Shown: positions 26,743 through 35,050 of the stretch, one piece after another
Position numbering within the stretch: position 1 is the first letter of the stretch
How the letters are laid out: each line of letters opens with the position of its first letter
Source of the DNA: Thalassoglobus neptunius
GTDB taxonomy: Bacteria > Planctomycetota > Planctomycetia > Planctomycetales > Planctomycetaceae
Direction of reading: 5' to 3'
Assembly: GCF_007859735.1 (NCBI RefSeq)
Contig: NZ_SIHI01000001.1
Location: 2,245,149-2,309,148, forward strand
Length of the DNA stretch: 64,000 bases
Position numbers and translations under genes: made by a program
The notes under the pieces: generated by a model
What the model saw: only the letters and a program-made list of their open reading frames with translations
What the model was told of the DNA's origin: nothing
Databases searched by the model: none

Positions 26743-27711
26743 ATGTTGCGAACCCCCTATCTTGTCCGCCTCGGAAATCGTCTGGCGGATGGTCTCTCCG
26801 GAACGTCTCCCGATTGGCGCGCACGTCATGCGGAATTTGTTCTCAGCTTTCAACAAGACGACGGCGGGTTCGCCGGTCGCGAAGGAGATTCTGATCTCTA
26901 TTACACCAGTTTCGCCGTTCGGGCGCTGGTGATGCTGGGGCAAATGTCAGAAGGAGTGACGAACTCGGTTGCCGAATTTCTCGCCCGACATGACCCGCTG
27001 CGGTTGGGGGTGATCGATCTCATGAACTGGCTTTCAACTGCCTTGGCCGTTCAGGTGGCCACTGGTCAGGACCTGCTCGAAGGGTTCGGGGCCGATTTTG
27101 CGGATGTCGTTTCCGCTCGGTTGGAGGAAGTTCGAACAAAAGATGGGGGCTACGCGAAATCAGTCGAGGGGTCTTCCGGGAGCACTTACCACTCGTTTCT
27201 GGTTCTTTTGACCTATCAGTTGTTGGGGAAAGAGGTTCCGCGGCCGAATGCGCTCATTCAGTTCTTGTACGATCGCCAACGCGATGATGGCGGGTTCGTC
27301 GAGATTGCTCCAATGAGGCGAAGTGGTACGAATCCGACCGCGGCCGCAGTTGCGATTTTGCAGGAATTGAATGCGGTCGATGATGAAATTCGGGCTGATG
27401 TGAGGGCGTTTTTGAAAGATGTCCGAGGAGATGAAGGCGGCTTTCAGGCCAATTCGCGTGTTCCGTTCACGGACAGCCTCTCCACATTCACCGGGTTGCT
27501 GACCATTCAGGATCTGGGACTGGCCGAAGTCCTCAATCCGCAGCAGTTGCGTGAGCTTCTTGAATCTCAGCTGGAATTCCCGACCGGGGGGTATCGCGCA
27601 GCGACATGGGATGAAGCTGCTGATGTCGAGTACACGTTCTACGGTTTGGGTGTGAAAGCTCTTCTCGGCGAAGAAGCTCCGGCAGGGGAAGAAACTGCGA
27701 ACCTGACGTGA
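26743..27711 (+). CDS. Prenyltransferase/squalene-cyclase-like repeat protein
   Basis: 322 residues built of about five to six alpha-alpha repeats. The GGF/GGY corners are visible in FQQDDGGFAGREGDSDLYYT, KDGGYAKSVEG, RDDGGFVEI, DEGGFQANSR and PTGGYRAATW. This is the (alpha/alpha)6 barrel of protein prenyltransferase beta subunits and terpene cyclases. The zinc ligands of geranylgeranyl transferases seem absent: the position of the DVFH motif reads DVEYTFYG, and the DxC position has no Cys. There is no DxDD cyclase motif. An enzymatic role is therefore uncertain. Likely co-transcribed with the VanZ-like gene. Confidence 0.75.
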   Translation: MLRTPYLVRLGNRLADGLSGTSPDWRARHAEFVLSFQQDDGGFAGREGDSDLYYTSFAVRALVMLGQMSEGVTNSVAEFLARHDPLRLGVIDLMNWLSTALAVQVATGQDLLEGFGADFADVVSARLEEVRTKDGGYAKSVEGSSGSTYHSFLVLLTYQLLGKEVPRPNALIQFLYDRQRDDGGFVEIAPMRRSGTNPTAAAVAILQELNAVDDEIRADVRAFLKDVRGDEGGFQANSRVPFTDSLSTFTGLLTIQDLGLAEVLNPQQLRELLESQLEFPTGGYRAATWDEAADVEYTFYGLGVKALLGEEAPAGEETANLT

Positions 27712-28023
27712 TAGACGTGGTCTTTTCTGTCGTCCGGTTTGTCAGTTTGCTTTCGAAGTGCGGGTTTCGACTTCGCCGAATTTCGAGTGTCGGGCATCTG
27801 ACGGGAAGGCGAACAGGTTGATCTGGACGTTTTTGAACCGAGGTTGGGCGGTGAATCTCAAATGTCCGCGATTGATGACAAAACGAGTGGCAAGACGACT
27901 TGAAGCATCGCAAGGACCTCGCTATAAATCGCGGTTCGCCGGAACTCCGTAAGCACTGATAGGATTAGTCCTTGCACACGGAAGAGTCACCGCTATACTT
28001 CGCGGCTTGCAACCCGGTCGTCC
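27712..28023 (+). other. Intergenic region leading into the tRNA-tuf cluster
   Basis: About 310 bases without a gene. No terminator is evident after the prenyltransferase-like gene. Its right end carries the promoter described separately. Confidence 0.4.
27972..27999 (+). promoter_or_regulatory. Sigma-70-like promoter of the tRNA-tuf unit
   Basis: TTGCAC at 27972-27977 and TATACT at 27994-27999 with a 16-base spacer, placing the transcription start some 18 bases before tRNA-Thr. This is the best -35/-10 pair seen in the window. Confidence 0.6.
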
Positions 28024-28099
<76 letters not shown>

Positions 28100-28142
28100 C
28101 AGAGAGGGGACGGAATGTTCTCTGGTTTGCATCAAATACTTT

Positions 28143-28224
28143 GGGGGTGTACCCAAGCGGCCAACGGGGTCAGACTGTAAATCTGATGGCTTAGCCTTCG
28201 TAGGTTCGAATCCTGCCGCCCCCA
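28143..28224 (+). tRNA. tRNA-Tyr (anticodon GTA)
   Basis: 82 bases, class II tRNA with a long variable arm (ATGGCTTAGCCTTCG). The acceptor is GGGGGTG with CGCCCCC, and the anticodon stem-loop is CAGACTGTAAATCTG. CCA is not encoded. Confidence 0.95.
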
Positions 28225-28448
28225 TGTTTTTTAATGTTTTGTCATGTGCGAGATTTCTCGCGTTCGTTGGCAACGTTGTGGTGAGTGTTTCTGTCGTTGA
28301 TTCGGCAGTTTTGTTGCTGTGAGGTTTGTTGTTTGCGGCAACATGTTTTGTGGAAGCAGTGGGAATTTCTGCTTGATTTTCACGCGACGTGTCGTGTGAG
28401 TTGACAGGAGTGCCCTTCGGTTTTCATGATTCCAGCAGATTGCTGTTA

Positions 28449-28521
<73 letters not shown>

Positions 28522-28569
28522 TTTCCGTGGGTGGCGAGCTTCGGCTTGCTGTCACGGATTTTTGTTTAT

Positions 28570-28642
<73 letters not shown>

Positions 28643-28772
28643 TACCGGCACCCACCCGGTTTTGCCGTGTCGACGTAGTCAGGCGTGCTGCAAGCGTCGA
28701 AGCTGACTGTCGCGACTGTGTTGGTCGCATGGTACCACTTATGAGAACTTACGGAGTTTTGGAGCGCTAGTC

Positions 28773-29969
28773 ATGGCGAAGGAAACATTTCAACGGACAA
28801 AGCCGCACGTCAATGTTGGGACGATCGGTCACATCGACCACGGAAAAACTACTCTGACAGCGTCGATTCTGGCTGTGCAGGCGACAAAGGGGCTGGCTGA
28901 GGCGATTGATTACTCAGAGGTTGCAAAGGGCGGGACGGTTCGTGATGAAACCAAGACCGTGACTATTGCTGTGAGTCACGTCGAGTACGAATCGAACAAT
29001 CGTCACTACGCACACATTGACTGTCCTGGTCACGCGGATTATGTCAAGAACATGATCACCGGTGCGGCTCAGATGGACGGTGCAATTCTTGTGGTTTCGG
29101 CTGCGGATGGCCCAATGCCTCAGACTCGCGAGCACATCCTTCTGGCTCGCCAGGTTGACGTGCCTGCTCTGGTTGTCTTCTTGAACAAGTGCGATCTCGT
29201 CGACGACGAAGAGCTTCTCGAGCTTGTCGAGATGGAAGTTCGCGACTTGCTGAACACATACGACTTCCCAGGCGACGACGTGACAATCGTTCGTGGTTCT
29301 GCGAAGCCAGCTCTCGATGATCCAGGCAACGCAGACAAGAATGCCTGTATCGGTGAGTTGATGGATGCTCTGGATGCCGATATTCCAGAACCAGCTCGCG
29401 AAGCTGACAAGCCATTCCTGATGGCGATTGAAGACGTGTTCTCGATCGAAGGTCGAGGAACTGTTGTGACCGGTCGTATTGAACGAGGAATCGTCAAGGT
29501 CGGTGAAAAGGTTCAAATCATTGGTCTGCGTGACACTCAGGAAACCACCGTCACCGGTGTTGAGATGTTCCGTAAGATTCTTGATGAAGGAAAAGCTGGC
29601 GACAACGTCGGTATCCTTCTTCGCGGAACTCGTAAGGAAGACGTTGAGCGTGGGCAGGTTCTGGCTGCTCCGAAGACGATCAATCCTCATACGAAGTTCG
29701 AAGCTGAGATCTACGTCTTGAGCAAAGAGGAAGGTGGTCGAAAGACTCCATTCTTCAGTGGCTATCGACCTCAGTTCTACTTCCGTACAACAGACGTGAC
29801 TGGTGCGGTCAAGCTTCTGGGTGACGCAGAAATGTGTATGCCTGGCGATAATGTCAAGCTTGAAGTTGAGCTGATTAAGCCAGTCGCTCTTGATGATGGT
29901 AGCCGTTTCGCGATTCGTGAAGGTGGCCGGACTGTTGGATCTGGTGTGATCACCAAGATCCTCGAGTAG
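28773..29969 (+). CDS. tuf: Translation elongation factor Tu
   Basis: 398 residues, full length. The GTPase domain has G1 GHIDHGKTT (Ile where most have Val), G3 [15 protein letters not shown] and G4 NKCD. These are followed by the two beta-barrel domains, with [13 protein letters not shown] and the ends of domain 3 ([28 protein letters not shown]). EF-Tu delivers aminoacyl-tRNA to the ribosome. It is the fifth gene of the tRNA-tuf-rpmG-secE-nusG unit; the tRNA Thr-Tyr-Gly-Thr-tuf order is that of the classical bacterial tufB operon. Confidence 0.98.
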   Translation: MAKETFQRTKPHVNVGTIGHIDHGKTTLTASILAVQATKGLAEAIDYSEVAKGGTVRDETKTVTIAVSHVEYESNNRHYAHIDCPGHADYVKNMITGAAQMDGAILVVSAADGPMPQTREHILLARQVDVPALVVFLNKCDLVDDEELLELVEMEVRDLLNTYDFPGDDVTIVRGSAKPALDDPGNADKNACIGELMDALDADIPEPAREADKPFLMAIEDVFSIEGRGTVVTGRIERGIVKVGEKVQIIGLRDTQETTVTGVEMFRKILDEGKAGDNVGILLRGTRKEDVERGQVLAAPKTINPHTKFEAEIYVLSKEEGGRKTPFFSGYRPQFYFRTTDVTGAVKLLGDAEMCMPGDNVKLEVELIKPVALDDGSRFAIREGGRTVGSGVITKILE

Positions 29970-30048
29970 AGTCAGCCGGGGAATTCTTGAGTCAGCATCC
30001 GACGCCTCGACCGAGTCGTCGGATCGCTGCGATTTTTGGAGGTGGGAA

Positions 30049-30204
30049 ATGGCCCGGGAATATGTGTGGCTTGAATGCACAGAGTCGGGGATGCGCAATT
30101 ATCGTGTCATCAAAGAGATGCGCGGAACAGAGCGTTTGGAGTTGATGAAGTTCTGTCCAAAGTTGCGTAAACACACTCTGCACAAAGAATCTCGCAAAAA
30201 GTAG
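30049..30204 (+). CDS. rpmG: 50S ribosomal protein bL33, zinc ligands partly lost
   Basis: 51 residues beginning MAREYVWLECTESGMRNYRV, with LMKFCPKLRKHTLHKE near the end. Length, Asn-Tyr core and the KHTLHKE tail are those of bL33. Zinc-type bL33 has two CxxC pairs; here each pair keeps only one Cys (Cys10 in CTES and Cys35 in CPKL), so zinc binding is probably lost. GGAGGTGGG stands before the ATG. Between tuf and tRNA-Trp, as in many bacteria. Too short for most automatic frame lists. Confidence 0.93.
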   Translation: MAREYVWLECTESGMRNYRVIKEMRGTERLELMKFCPKLRKHTLHKESRKK

Positions 30205-30211
30205 CGTGGTT

Positions 30212-30285
<74 letters not shown>

Positions 30286-30539
30286 TTTCAGTCTTTCTGG
30301 CGGTCTGTGATATTCCGTCAGAGAGTGCGGCGGCGATGTTAAGATTGCGGAGGTTCTGTCGAATCTCTAGAGTGCGCAGCCAAGTCAAGCGTGAACTGGC
30401 TTGTTGGTGGTCGCTGGTGCCGACTGTGCTGTATGTGTGTCCTGCGATCGATTGCGTTTCAGGAGTTTGGCGCAACTGGTAAGTGGTCAGGGAGATCGCT
30501 GCCGCGTTGTGGTGTTTTTGTGAATAAGGATCGCCCAGG

Positions 30540-30983
30540 ATGGCAAAAGCGAAGACAGAAACGACATTTTTCGGCAACTTCCTGGTGCCGGGGCTGTTCA
30601 AGCCGAATCAGGGAAGGGTTGTCCGTCAAGTGACGGCCGCCTTTGTTGGCATTGTCATGGTTGCAATCGCTTGGCGGTTGCGTGTGACAGTTCTGTCTGA
30701 TTTTTCGCAGGCCGTTGCATTATTTGTCCCGCTGACCATTGGCGTTGCGGGATTGTGGTTTGCTTACCGGTTGGTGAATTGGCCACCGTTTGCCAACTTT
30801 CTGATTTCAGTCGAAGCGGAGCTCGACAAGGTTTCCTGGGCAGACTGGGAATACCTCAAGCGTGCGACTGTTGTCGTGCTGGTAGTGATGTTCGCGATGG
30901 GTGCCTATTTGTATCTTGCAGGCTTCCTTTGGCAGCAACTGTTTGGTCTTGTCGGGTTCCTTGATCTGGACACGCTTGATTAG
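30540..30983 (+). CDS. secE: Preprotein translocase subunit SecE
   Basis: 147 residues, longer than the minimal 60-residue form. Three hydrophobic helices are visible (about 28-46, 55-75, 104-128), as in the three-helix proteobacterial SecE. The conserved amphipathic hinge before the last helix is [20 protein letters not shown]. SecE clamps SecY in the inner-membrane translocon. Position between tRNA-Trp and nusG supports the call. The last helix is followed by a short acidic end. Confidence 0.93.
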   Translation: MAKAKTETTFFGNFLVPGLFKPNQGRVVRQVTAAFVGIVMVAIAWRLRVTVLSDFSQAVALFVPLTIGVAGLWFAYRLVNWPPFANFLISVEAELDKVSWADWEYLKRATVVVLVVMFAMGAYLYLAGFLWQQLFGLVGFLDLDTLD

Positions 30984-31093
30984 CGCGGTCTGAAGAGTCG
31001 TCCGTGTCAAATGGGCACGGTGAAACGAAAATAGAATTGTCCACTCGTTCGCTTGAATTTCACACTGCGATCGATCAAGATGCGTGGCTCGCC

Positions 31094-31693
31094 ATGGATA
31101 AGGAAGAAACCAACACCGACGATGCACAACAAGCTGGGTCCGGCAATCCCCGGAAGTGGTTTGTGCTCAAGGTGCAGAGTAATCGGGAGCGGTCAATTCG
31201 CGACTCGATCCTTCGTCGAATTAAGATGGAGGGGATGGAAGAGCACTTTGGTGAAGTCTTCATTCCTACGGAAAAAGTGGTGGAGACAAAAGGTGGCGGA
31301 CGACGCGTTCGTGAGCAGAAGTTGCTGCCTGGATACATGATGATTGAGATGGAGATGACTGACGAAAGTTGGCATCTCGTGCGGTCGACAAGCGGCGTGG
31401 GTGATTTCACCGGAGCGGCAGGCAAGCCGATCCCGATGGAAGACGAGGAAGTACGCCGCTGGTTGGGTCAGGATGTTGCCGCAGAAGAGGAGAAGGAAGT
31501 TGCTCCTCGGCCTGTTGTGAAGTTTGATGTGACTGTTGGTGACCAGGTGAAAGTCAAAGAAGGGGCTTTTGCTGAGTTTGAAGGTGTCATTGACGGCATG
31601 GATGATGCGACGGGAAAAGTGAAAGTGATTATCGAAATCTTCGGCCGGCCAACCGAAGTCGAATTGGAACACTGGCAGGTTGAGAAGGCCTGA
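31094..31693 (+). CDS. nusG: Transcription termination/antitermination protein NusG
   Basis: 199 residues from the ATG at 31094. The NGN domain begins [17 protein letters not shown], with FIPTEKVVE and [12 protein letters not shown], then DDAA-like linker sequence. The C-terminal KOW domain contains [20 protein letters not shown] and [14 protein letters not shown]. NusG couples RNA polymerase to Rho and to ribosomes. The frame is open back to a GTG at 31004; the ATG is preferred, as the additional 30 residues look unlike NusG, but an acidic N-terminal extension of about 17 residues remains. Followed by a small hairpin (31711-31732) in the leader of rplK. Confidence 0.95.
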   Translation: MDKEETNTDDAQQAGSGNPRKWFVLKVQSNRERSIRDSILRRIKMEGMEEHFGEVFIPTEKVVETKGGGRRVREQKLLPGYMMIEMEMTDESWHLVRSTSGVGDFTGAAGKPIPMEDEEVRRWLGQDVAAEEEKEVAPRPVVKFDVTVGDQVKVKEGAFAEFEGVIDGMDDATGKVKVIIEIFGRPTEVELEHWQVEKA

Positions 31694-31800
31694 TTCGCCA
31701 GAAAGGCTCTCCGCTCTGGACGCGCAGAGTGGCTCAGTGTGTGGTTAATTGGCGATGACGGTTTTGAATGACTTAGATGTCATGAGGGATGAGGCTGGAG

Positions 31801-32226
31801 ATGGCCAAGCAGTTAGTAGCGGAAATTAAGGTTCAAGTGACTGGTGGGCAGGCAACTCCAGCTCCACCTGTGGGGACAGCCCTCGGACCGCACGGTGTGA
31901 ACATCGGGCAGTTCGTGCAGCAGTTCAACGACCAGACTCGAGAAATGGCAGGGACAACTCTCCCTGTTGTGATTTCGGTCTTCAATGACCGTTCGTTTAC
32001 CTTTGTGATCAAGAGCCCGCCGGCTGCTGTTCTTCTGAAGCAGGCTGCCCAGGTTGCAAAAGGTGCGTCGAATCCATTGAAAGACAAGGTCGGGACCGTC
32101 ACTCAGGCGCAACTCAAAGAAATCGCTCAGGTGAAACTGGCCGATCTCAATGCGTCAAATATCGATAATGCTGCGAGGATCATCGCAGGAACGGCTCGGA
32201 GTATGGGAATTACTGTGGTTGACTGA
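31801..32226 (+). CDS. rplK: 50S ribosomal protein uL11
   Basis: 141 residues, the standard length. The N-terminal MAKQLVAEIKVQVTGGQATP, PPVGTALGPHGVNIGQF and the C-terminal RNA-binding domain ending GTARSMGITVVD are all conserved. uL11 forms the base of the stalk with 23S rRNA. Start at 31801 chosen (GGAG in front); the frame extends to 31789. First of rplK-rplA-rplJ-rplL. Confidence 0.97.
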   Translation: MAKQLVAEIKVQVTGGQATPAPPVGTALGPHGVNIGQFVQQFNDQTREMAGTTLPVVISVFNDRSFTFVIKSPPAAVLLKQAAQVAKGASNPLKDKVGTVTQAQLKEIAQVKLADLNASNIDNAARIIAGTARSMGITVVD

Positions 32227-32417
32227 GTCGTCGCCCGGTTCGGTTTGTGGCGAGTTGAATTCGGCGATGTTTCGTCGGTTCCTGTCAATTGCGAGCACTT
32301 TTTCCAGTTCAGTTGTGTTTGTTGTATGTCGCACTGTGTTGACGTGCTCGGTCCTAATTAGAACGTCGTCGCGTTAGTGAAGCAGTCTGCATAAGGCAGC
32401 GAAAGAAGATTACAGTC

Positions 32418-33137
32418 ATGTCAAAAGTATCGAAGCGTCAACGAGCGTATCGAGAAGCTCTTTCGGGGCTGGGGGCAGTCTCTGTTTCTGAGGCGGTTGA
32501 AGCCTTGAAGGGTTTGGATTCGAAGCTTCCGAAAGGGGTTGAACCAAGCAAGGCAGATCAGTCTGTCGAGCTGGCTGTTCGGCTCGGAGTTGATCCAAAG
32601 CATGCCGATCAAATTGTGCGTGGCTCGATTGTCCTTCCTCATGGGATTGGAAAGTCTCAGCGAGTTCTCGTTTTCTGTAAAGATCAGAACGTAGAAAAAG
32701 CTCTTGAGGCGGGTGCTGATCACGCAGGCGGCAAAGAGCTGGCCGATAAGATTGTCGGCGGATGGCTCGATTTTGATGTTGCGATTGCGACGCCGGATAT
32801 GATGGGTGTCGTTGGTCCGCTGGGTCGAGTGCTTGGCCCGCGAGGGTTGATGCCGTCTCCGAAGGCTGGCACTGTGACGCAAGATGTCGCGACAGCAGTG
32901 AAAGAGTACAAGGCTGGTAAGGTCGAGTTCCGCGTTGACGATGCCGGGAATGTGCACTGTCTCGTCGGGAAGCTTTCGTTCGACAGTTCACAGCTTGTGG
33001 AAAACATTGACACGCTGCTGAAGTTGATTGAGCAACTGAGGCCGCAGGCAGCGAAGGGAGTTTACATGCGTTCTGTGACTGTGTCGGCGACGCAGACACC
33101 GGGCGTGCAAGTGAGTCCAACGCAAATGGCTGGTTGA
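32418..33137 (+). CDS. rplA: 50S ribosomal protein uL1
   Basis: 239 residues. Conserved parts: [54 protein letters not shown] and [20 protein letters not shown]. uL1 lies at the E-site stalk and in many bacteria represses its own operon by binding the leader mRNA. A gap of 190 bases separates it from rplK, longer than in most operons, leaving space for a leader element, though I do not see a clear L1-binding structure. Confidence 0.97.
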   Translation: MSKVSKRQRAYREALSGLGAVSVSEAVEALKGLDSKLPKGVEPSKADQSVELAVRLGVDPKHADQIVRGSIVLPHGIGKSQRVLVFCKDQNVEKALEAGADHAGGKELADKIVGGWLDFDVAIATPDMMGVVGPLGRVLGPRGLMPSPKAGTVTQDVATAVKEYKAGKVEFRVDDAGNVHCLVGKLSFDSSQLVENIDTLLKLIEQLRPQAAKGVYMRSVTVSATQTPGVQVSPTQMAG

Positions 33138-33207
33138 TCCTGGATTGATTTTGGGATCGTTCGATTGAATTACAGCTGAATTACAGCGGCGAGAGTGGAA
33201 AAGACTG

Positions 33208-33750
33208 ATGAGTAAAGTAGTCAAAAAGATGATGATCGATGATCTCCAGGAGCGCCTGGCTGATCGGAAAGATTTTCTCGTGTTGGACATTTCCAAGCTC
33301 GACGCGATCTCAAATAACAACTTGCGGATGGAGTTGGAAAAGAAGGGGATCACTCTTCTGGGTGTGAAGAACTCGCTGTTGCGTGTTGTTCTTCGCGGTG
33401 CCGGAATGGATACCCTGGATGGTTCGTTGTCTGGACCATCTACGATCGCGTGGGGTGGCGAGGACATTGTCGGTCTATCTCGGGAGATGGCCGACTGGGC
33501 GAAGAAGATCGAAGAGCTTGAGATCAAGGGCGGTGCGGTCGACGGTCAGGAAGTTGATTCTGACGGTGTGACAGGCATCAGTAAGGGGCCAAGTCGAACG
33601 GAATTGATCGGTCAGATTGTTGGACTGGCTTTGAGCCCGGGTGCAACATTGAGTGGTGCACTGCTCGGACTAGGTGGAACACTGGCTGGTCAGTTGAAAG
33701 CAATTGCGGACAAAGAGAACAACGAAGACGAAGGCGGCGACGCGGCGTAG
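33208..33750 (+). CDS. rplJ: 50S ribosomal protein uL10
   Basis: 180 residues. The N-terminal domain has KMMIDDLQERLADRKDFLVL and LRMELEKKGITLLGVKNSLL. The C-terminal helix, rich in Ala and Gly, binds the L7/L12 dimers, ending GQLKAIADKENNEDE. uL10 carries the stalk. The second half is somewhat diverged from proteobacterial uL10, usual for this phylum. 70 bases after rplA. Confidence 0.93.
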   Translation: MSKVVKKMMIDDLQERLADRKDFLVLDISKLDAISNNNLRMELEKKGITLLGVKNSLLRVVLRGAGMDTLDGSLSGPSTIAWGGEDIVGLSREMADWAKKIEELEIKGGAVDGQEVDSDGVTGISKGPSRTELIGQIVGLALSPGATLSGALLGLGGTLAGQLKAIADKENNEDEGGDAA

Positions 33751-33926
33751 CGTCCCGGTTCGGCCGAGTGAGGCCGAGATTTGTTGAGTTTATGGGAAGC
33801 ATTTGCCAGTGACATAATGAGCAGACAGCTCTTCGAAAACGGCAGATTTCCATGGACGAAATTTTCACTCTACCGAGCCGGTGCGACGTGTTTACGCACG
33901 CCGGCATTTGACACTGGAGAATTGTG

Positions 33927-34352
33927 ATGTCAGCTGAAGCCCCAGAAGCCCCAGCAAAAGAATTCGATGACGAAACCAAAAGCCTCGGCGATCAACTCGT
34001 TGGGTTGACGCTTCTTCAGGCGAAGGCTTTGTCTGATTACATTAAAGAAGTTCATGGCATTGAGCCTGCCGGTGGCGGCGTTGTCGTGGCTGCTGGTCCT
34101 GCAGCTGGTGGTGGCGAAGGTGCCGCTGCTGTTGAAGAGAAGACCGACTTCGACGTGATCCTGACCAGTTTCGGCGATGCAAAGATCAACGTGATCAAAG
34201 TCGTCCGAAGTATCACTGGCCTGGGCTTGAAAGAAGCCAAGGAACTGGTCGAAGGTGCTCCGAAGCCAGTCAAAGAAGCTGTGCCAAAAGAAGAAGCAGA
34301 AAAGCTCGTCAAAGAGATCGAAGGTGCTGGCGGTTCTGCTGAGTTGAAGTAA
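33927..34352 (+). CDS. rplL: 50S ribosomal protein bL12
   Basis: 141 residues, slightly longer than the common 120-125. There is an N-terminal extension and a dimerisation domain ([20 protein letters not shown]). An Ala/Gly-rich hinge follows, then the C-terminal factor-binding domain: [36 protein letters not shown] and [15 protein letters not shown]. The ATG at 33927 follows a GTG start option and has GGAG upstream. 176 bases lie between rplJ and rplL, and an intrinsic terminator follows. Confidence 0.97.
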   Translation: MSAEAPEAPAKEFDDETKSLGDQLVGLTLLQAKALSDYIKEVHGIEPAGGGVVVAAGPAAGGGEGAAAVEEKTDFDVILTSFGDAKINVIKVVRSITGLGLKEAKELVEGAPKPVKEAVPKEEAEKLVKEIEGAGGSAELK

Positions 34353-34367
34353 CCGTATTTGCGGACA

Positions 34368-34406
34368 ATAACGGCATGGCAAGATAGTGTCATGCCGTTA
34401 TTTTTG
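34368..34406 (+). terminator. Intrinsic terminator after rplL
   Basis: ATAACGGCATG at 34368-34378 pairs perfectly with 34391-34401; loop 12 bases; followed by TTTTTG. It begins 15 bases after the rplL stop, so it should end or attenuate the ribosomal-protein transcript before rpoB. Confidence 0.85.
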
Positions 34407-35050
34407 TTATGTGGTCAAGCATTCTGCGTGCCACACGGTTGCAATATGCGCCGGAATCGGTAACTTTATGGTTGCCGCCGATATACGGAGATCTCCAAGG
34501 ACGTTTCATTTGACACACTGGCGCATTGTTCGTAAGTCTCCTCGATTGGACCCGACGACAGCAGAAGTTAGTCCGAATTCCGGATTTCGGAAAGATGGAA
34601 TTGCTGATTTTGTTCGGGCGATGGGGGACGATCACTTGAGTCTAAGGACGCTGTTTTGGTCCTTGGTACGCTTGAGGTGCGCTTTACGTGACCTTCTAAC
34701 TCAGGAAGGAAGGCATGTGCGAGTGTGTTTTCGGGCTGAGAGACAACTCGTGAGGCATCTCCATCTGCGAATTTTCGAACACTGGAGCAGAGTAAGGCAC
34801 AAGATGTTGCACTCACGGACGTCCCCACGCTGTTCAAGGTTTTTGGATCAACCGACCGTTGCCCGCGTGGCCGAACGGTTGGGCTCTGACAGGATACAGT
34901 TGTTGCGCTCCAGGGGCTGTTTGCTTTCAGCTTCGATTCGGTTGTCTGCCTGCTGAAGGCTCTCTTGCTTGAGAATGACCGAGAAACCGTGTAGGTCTCG
35001 GTCTGTTGAATACGTTCATTGTTTGTCATCGCTTGCTGAGAATCCGACGA
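34407..35050 (+). other. Long spacer between the rplL terminator and rpoB
   Basis: About 640 bases without a gene. Close to rpoB is a perfect 8-bp stem (GACCGAGA 34977-34984 with TCTCGGTC 34996-35003), 47 bases before the ATG. At 34861-34890 the sequence GTGGCCGAACGGTTGGGC resembles the D-arm of a class II tRNA, but no matching 3' half exists. A TTGCAA at 34439 with TAACTT 16 bases on is a weak promoter candidate. Confidence 0.5.

Noticed and set aside
28914..30098. 394-codon minus-strand frame opposite tuf and rpmG
   Set aside because: Known type of antisense artefact of a highly codon-biased gene; no ribosome-binding site and no recognisable domain.
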